Origin: Byssochlamys sp. IMV 00236
Lineage: Eukaryota > Ascomycota > Eurotiomycetes > Eurotiales > Thermoascaceae
Length of the DNA: 20,525 nucleotides
NCBI GenBank assembly: GCA_001931875.2
Contig: MSJH02000333.1
Location: 1-20,525, forward strand
Direction: 5' to 3'
The translations under genes were made by a program, and so were the position numbers. Below are positions 19,041 to 20,525 of this stretch, piece after piece. Within the stretch, counting starts at the first letter, position 1. Each line of letters begins with the position of its first letter. The notes below the pieces were generated by a model. The model did no database searches. It saw only the letters and a list, made by a program, of their open reading frames with translations, and was not told the origin of the DNA.

Positions 19041-19050
19041 ATATAAAAAG
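19041..19050 (+). promoter_or_regulatory. TATA box of the second aspartic protease gene
   Basis: ATATAAAAAG followed by GGCATT lies 85 nt before the ATG and matches the core promoter of the protease at 8152 on the other strand. The leader between is CT/T-rich. Confidence 0.65.
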
Positions 19051-19125
19051 GGCATTAGAAAATTCACCAAGTTCGTTTCTACATCAAACCAATTCCTTTC
19101 TTTTCTTTTTTAACACACAAATAAA

Positions 19126-20347
19126 ATGAAGTTTACCTTAATTTCTTCATGTGTGGCCATCGCCATCATGACACTCGCTGTCGAAGCTGCTCCTAACGGC
19201 AAGAAACTCAGTATTCCCTTGGCCAAGAACAATGATTTCAAGCCTAACGCCAAAAGATCTCTCCTTAAGGCTCTTGCCAAGTACAACAAGACTCCCAAGG
19301 GTGGTGAAATCTCTCCTCAAAGCACTGGCTCTGTTCCTGTTGTTGACGTTGGCAGTGACCTTGAATACTACGGTATTGTTACCGTTGGTACTCCTGGTGT
19401 CCAGCTTAAGCTCGACTTTGATACCGGTTCATCTGACTTGTGGTTCGGTAAAGTTTAAGACTATTATATGAAGCATCTATCTCTAACTTTATCTTTCTAT
19501 AGCTTCTACTTTATGTTCCACTTGCAGCAACTCTCACACCAAATACGATCCCAACAAGTCCAGCACTTACAAGGCTGATGGCCGTCCCTGGTCCATCTCT
19601 TATGGTGATGGTTCCACTGCTAGCGGTGTCTTGGCCAAGGATACTGTCAACCTCGGTGGTCTCGTTATCAAGGACCAAACCATTGGTTTAGCCAAGCGTG
19701 AATCCAGCGCCTTCGCTGAAGATGTCATTGATGGCCTCTTAGGTCTTGCTTTCAACAGCATCACTACTGTTCGTGGTGTCAAGACTCCTGTTGACAACTT
19801 GATCAGCCAAGGTCTCATCAGTCGTCCCATCTATGGTGTCTACCTCGGTAAGGCCAAGAACGGTGGTGGTGGTGAATACCTCTTTGGTGGATACGACTCC
19901 ACTAAGTTCAAGGGCCCCTTGACCACTGTTCCTATTGACAACTCTGAAGGTTTCTGGGGTGTTACTGTCAAGGGTACCAAGATTGGTAGCAAGTCAATCG
20001 GTGGATCCTTCAGCGCCATCCTTGACACCGGAACCACTCTCTTGCTTCTTCCCGATAACGTTGCTGCCAGCGTTGCTCGCGCTTATGGTGCCTCTGATAA
20101 TGGTGATGGTACTTACACTATCACTTGTGATTCCTCCAAGTTGCAACCTCTTGTCTTCACTCTTGGTTCTTCTACCTTCCAAGTCCCTGCCGATTCCCTC
20201 ATTTACGAAAAGAGTGGTAGCAAGTGTATTGCCGGTTTTGCTGCTGGCGGTGACCTTGCCATCTTGGGTGACGTCTTCTTAAAGAACAACTATGTTGTCT
20301 TCAACCAACAAGTTCCCGAAGTTCAAATCGCTCCTGTTGCTCACTAA
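19126..20347 (+). CDS. Secreted aspartic protease (rhizopuspepsin paralogue)
   Basis: Two exons, 19126-19447 and 19503-20347, with a 55-nt intron at the same codon position (after DLWF, phase 1) as in the protease at 8152; 388 aa. A signal peptide (MKFTLISSCVAIAIMTLAVE, then AA) and a basic propeptide with KRSLLKALAKYNK precede the mature chain. Catalytic residues are Asp99 (DFDTGSSDLW) and Asp282 (ILDTGTT), 183 residues apart as in the paralogue. The flap SISYGDGS and the cysteine pairs (CSTC and a C-terminal pair) are intact. Compared with the other copy it is shorter in the propeptide region, reads SAILDTG rather than DGILDTG at the second site, and differs at many surface positions. It should be an active acid endopeptidase. 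Codon use is more C-rich at third positions than in neighbouring genes, typical of a highly expressed gene. Confidence 0.97.
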
Positions 20348-20525
20348 ATTATTTATTTTTAAATTCGTATTATTCTTTAATTGCGTATTGTTATTGATTA
20401 ATGATACAAAATAAACTTATTTATTCTTCTATTGATACTGTATTTTTATTAATTATTGACATTAATTTTATAAAATGTTGTCATAAAATAAAAAAATTAT
20501 TTGCGTAAAAAGACGACAAAGAAAA

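Noticed and set aside
1..20525. CRISPR arrays, rRNA genes, terminal repeats of retrotransposons
   Set aside because: None seen; the genome is eukaryotic and no spaced direct repeats, rRNA sequences or long terminal repeats were recognised by eye.

Overview
The window is AT-rich nuclear DNA of a filamentous fungus, almost certainly a Rhizopus (order Mucorales). Most genes are broken by canonical GT-AG introns of about 46-76 nt. Coding starts usually follow pyrimidine-rich leaders, and spacers between genes are short. One of the two secreted aspartic proteases (6924-8152, minus) reads almost exactly like rhizopuspepsin, the pepsin-like enzyme first described from R. chinensis (R. microsporus group). 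The species is an inference from that match.

Left part (1-6160), five genes. A beta-TrCP-like F-box/WD40 protein (plus) converges on a kinesin-13-like gene (minus), and their coding ends overlap. A disordered protein of unknown function (plus) converges on a seven-exon CENP-S/MHF1 histone-fold gene (minus), with overlapping stop codons. MHF1 is divergent from GID4/Vid24 (plus), the N-degron receptor of the GID/CTLH ubiquitin ligase. The kinesin is odd: its family identity is clear, but both nucleotide-sensing switch motifs are replaced.

Middle part (6924-14253), a run of minus-strand genes: the rhizopuspepsin-type protease, REI1/ZNF622 (60S ribosome maturation), ATG10 (E2-like enzyme of autophagy), a secreted protein of unknown function, RMD1/RMND1 (DUF155) and a small NCE101-like membrane protein. 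Apart from the two proteases these are unrelated housekeeping genes, and nothing suggests a pathway cluster.

Right part (14254-20525) is gene-poor and ends in a second, divergent aspartic protease on the plus strand. The most unusual feature lies at 14486-16315. Three tandem, diverged copies of a very small gene each hold the same promoter elements in the same order, a TATA box, an ATG-ATC-AAC start, a 21-26 residue proline/arginine-rich cysteine-free peptide, a TAA stop, the same 12-nt motif exactly 3 nt after the stop, and an AATAATAAACA-type 3' end. I know of no described family like this. It is the best candidate here for something new. About 2.7 kb after it holds no gene I can support firmly.
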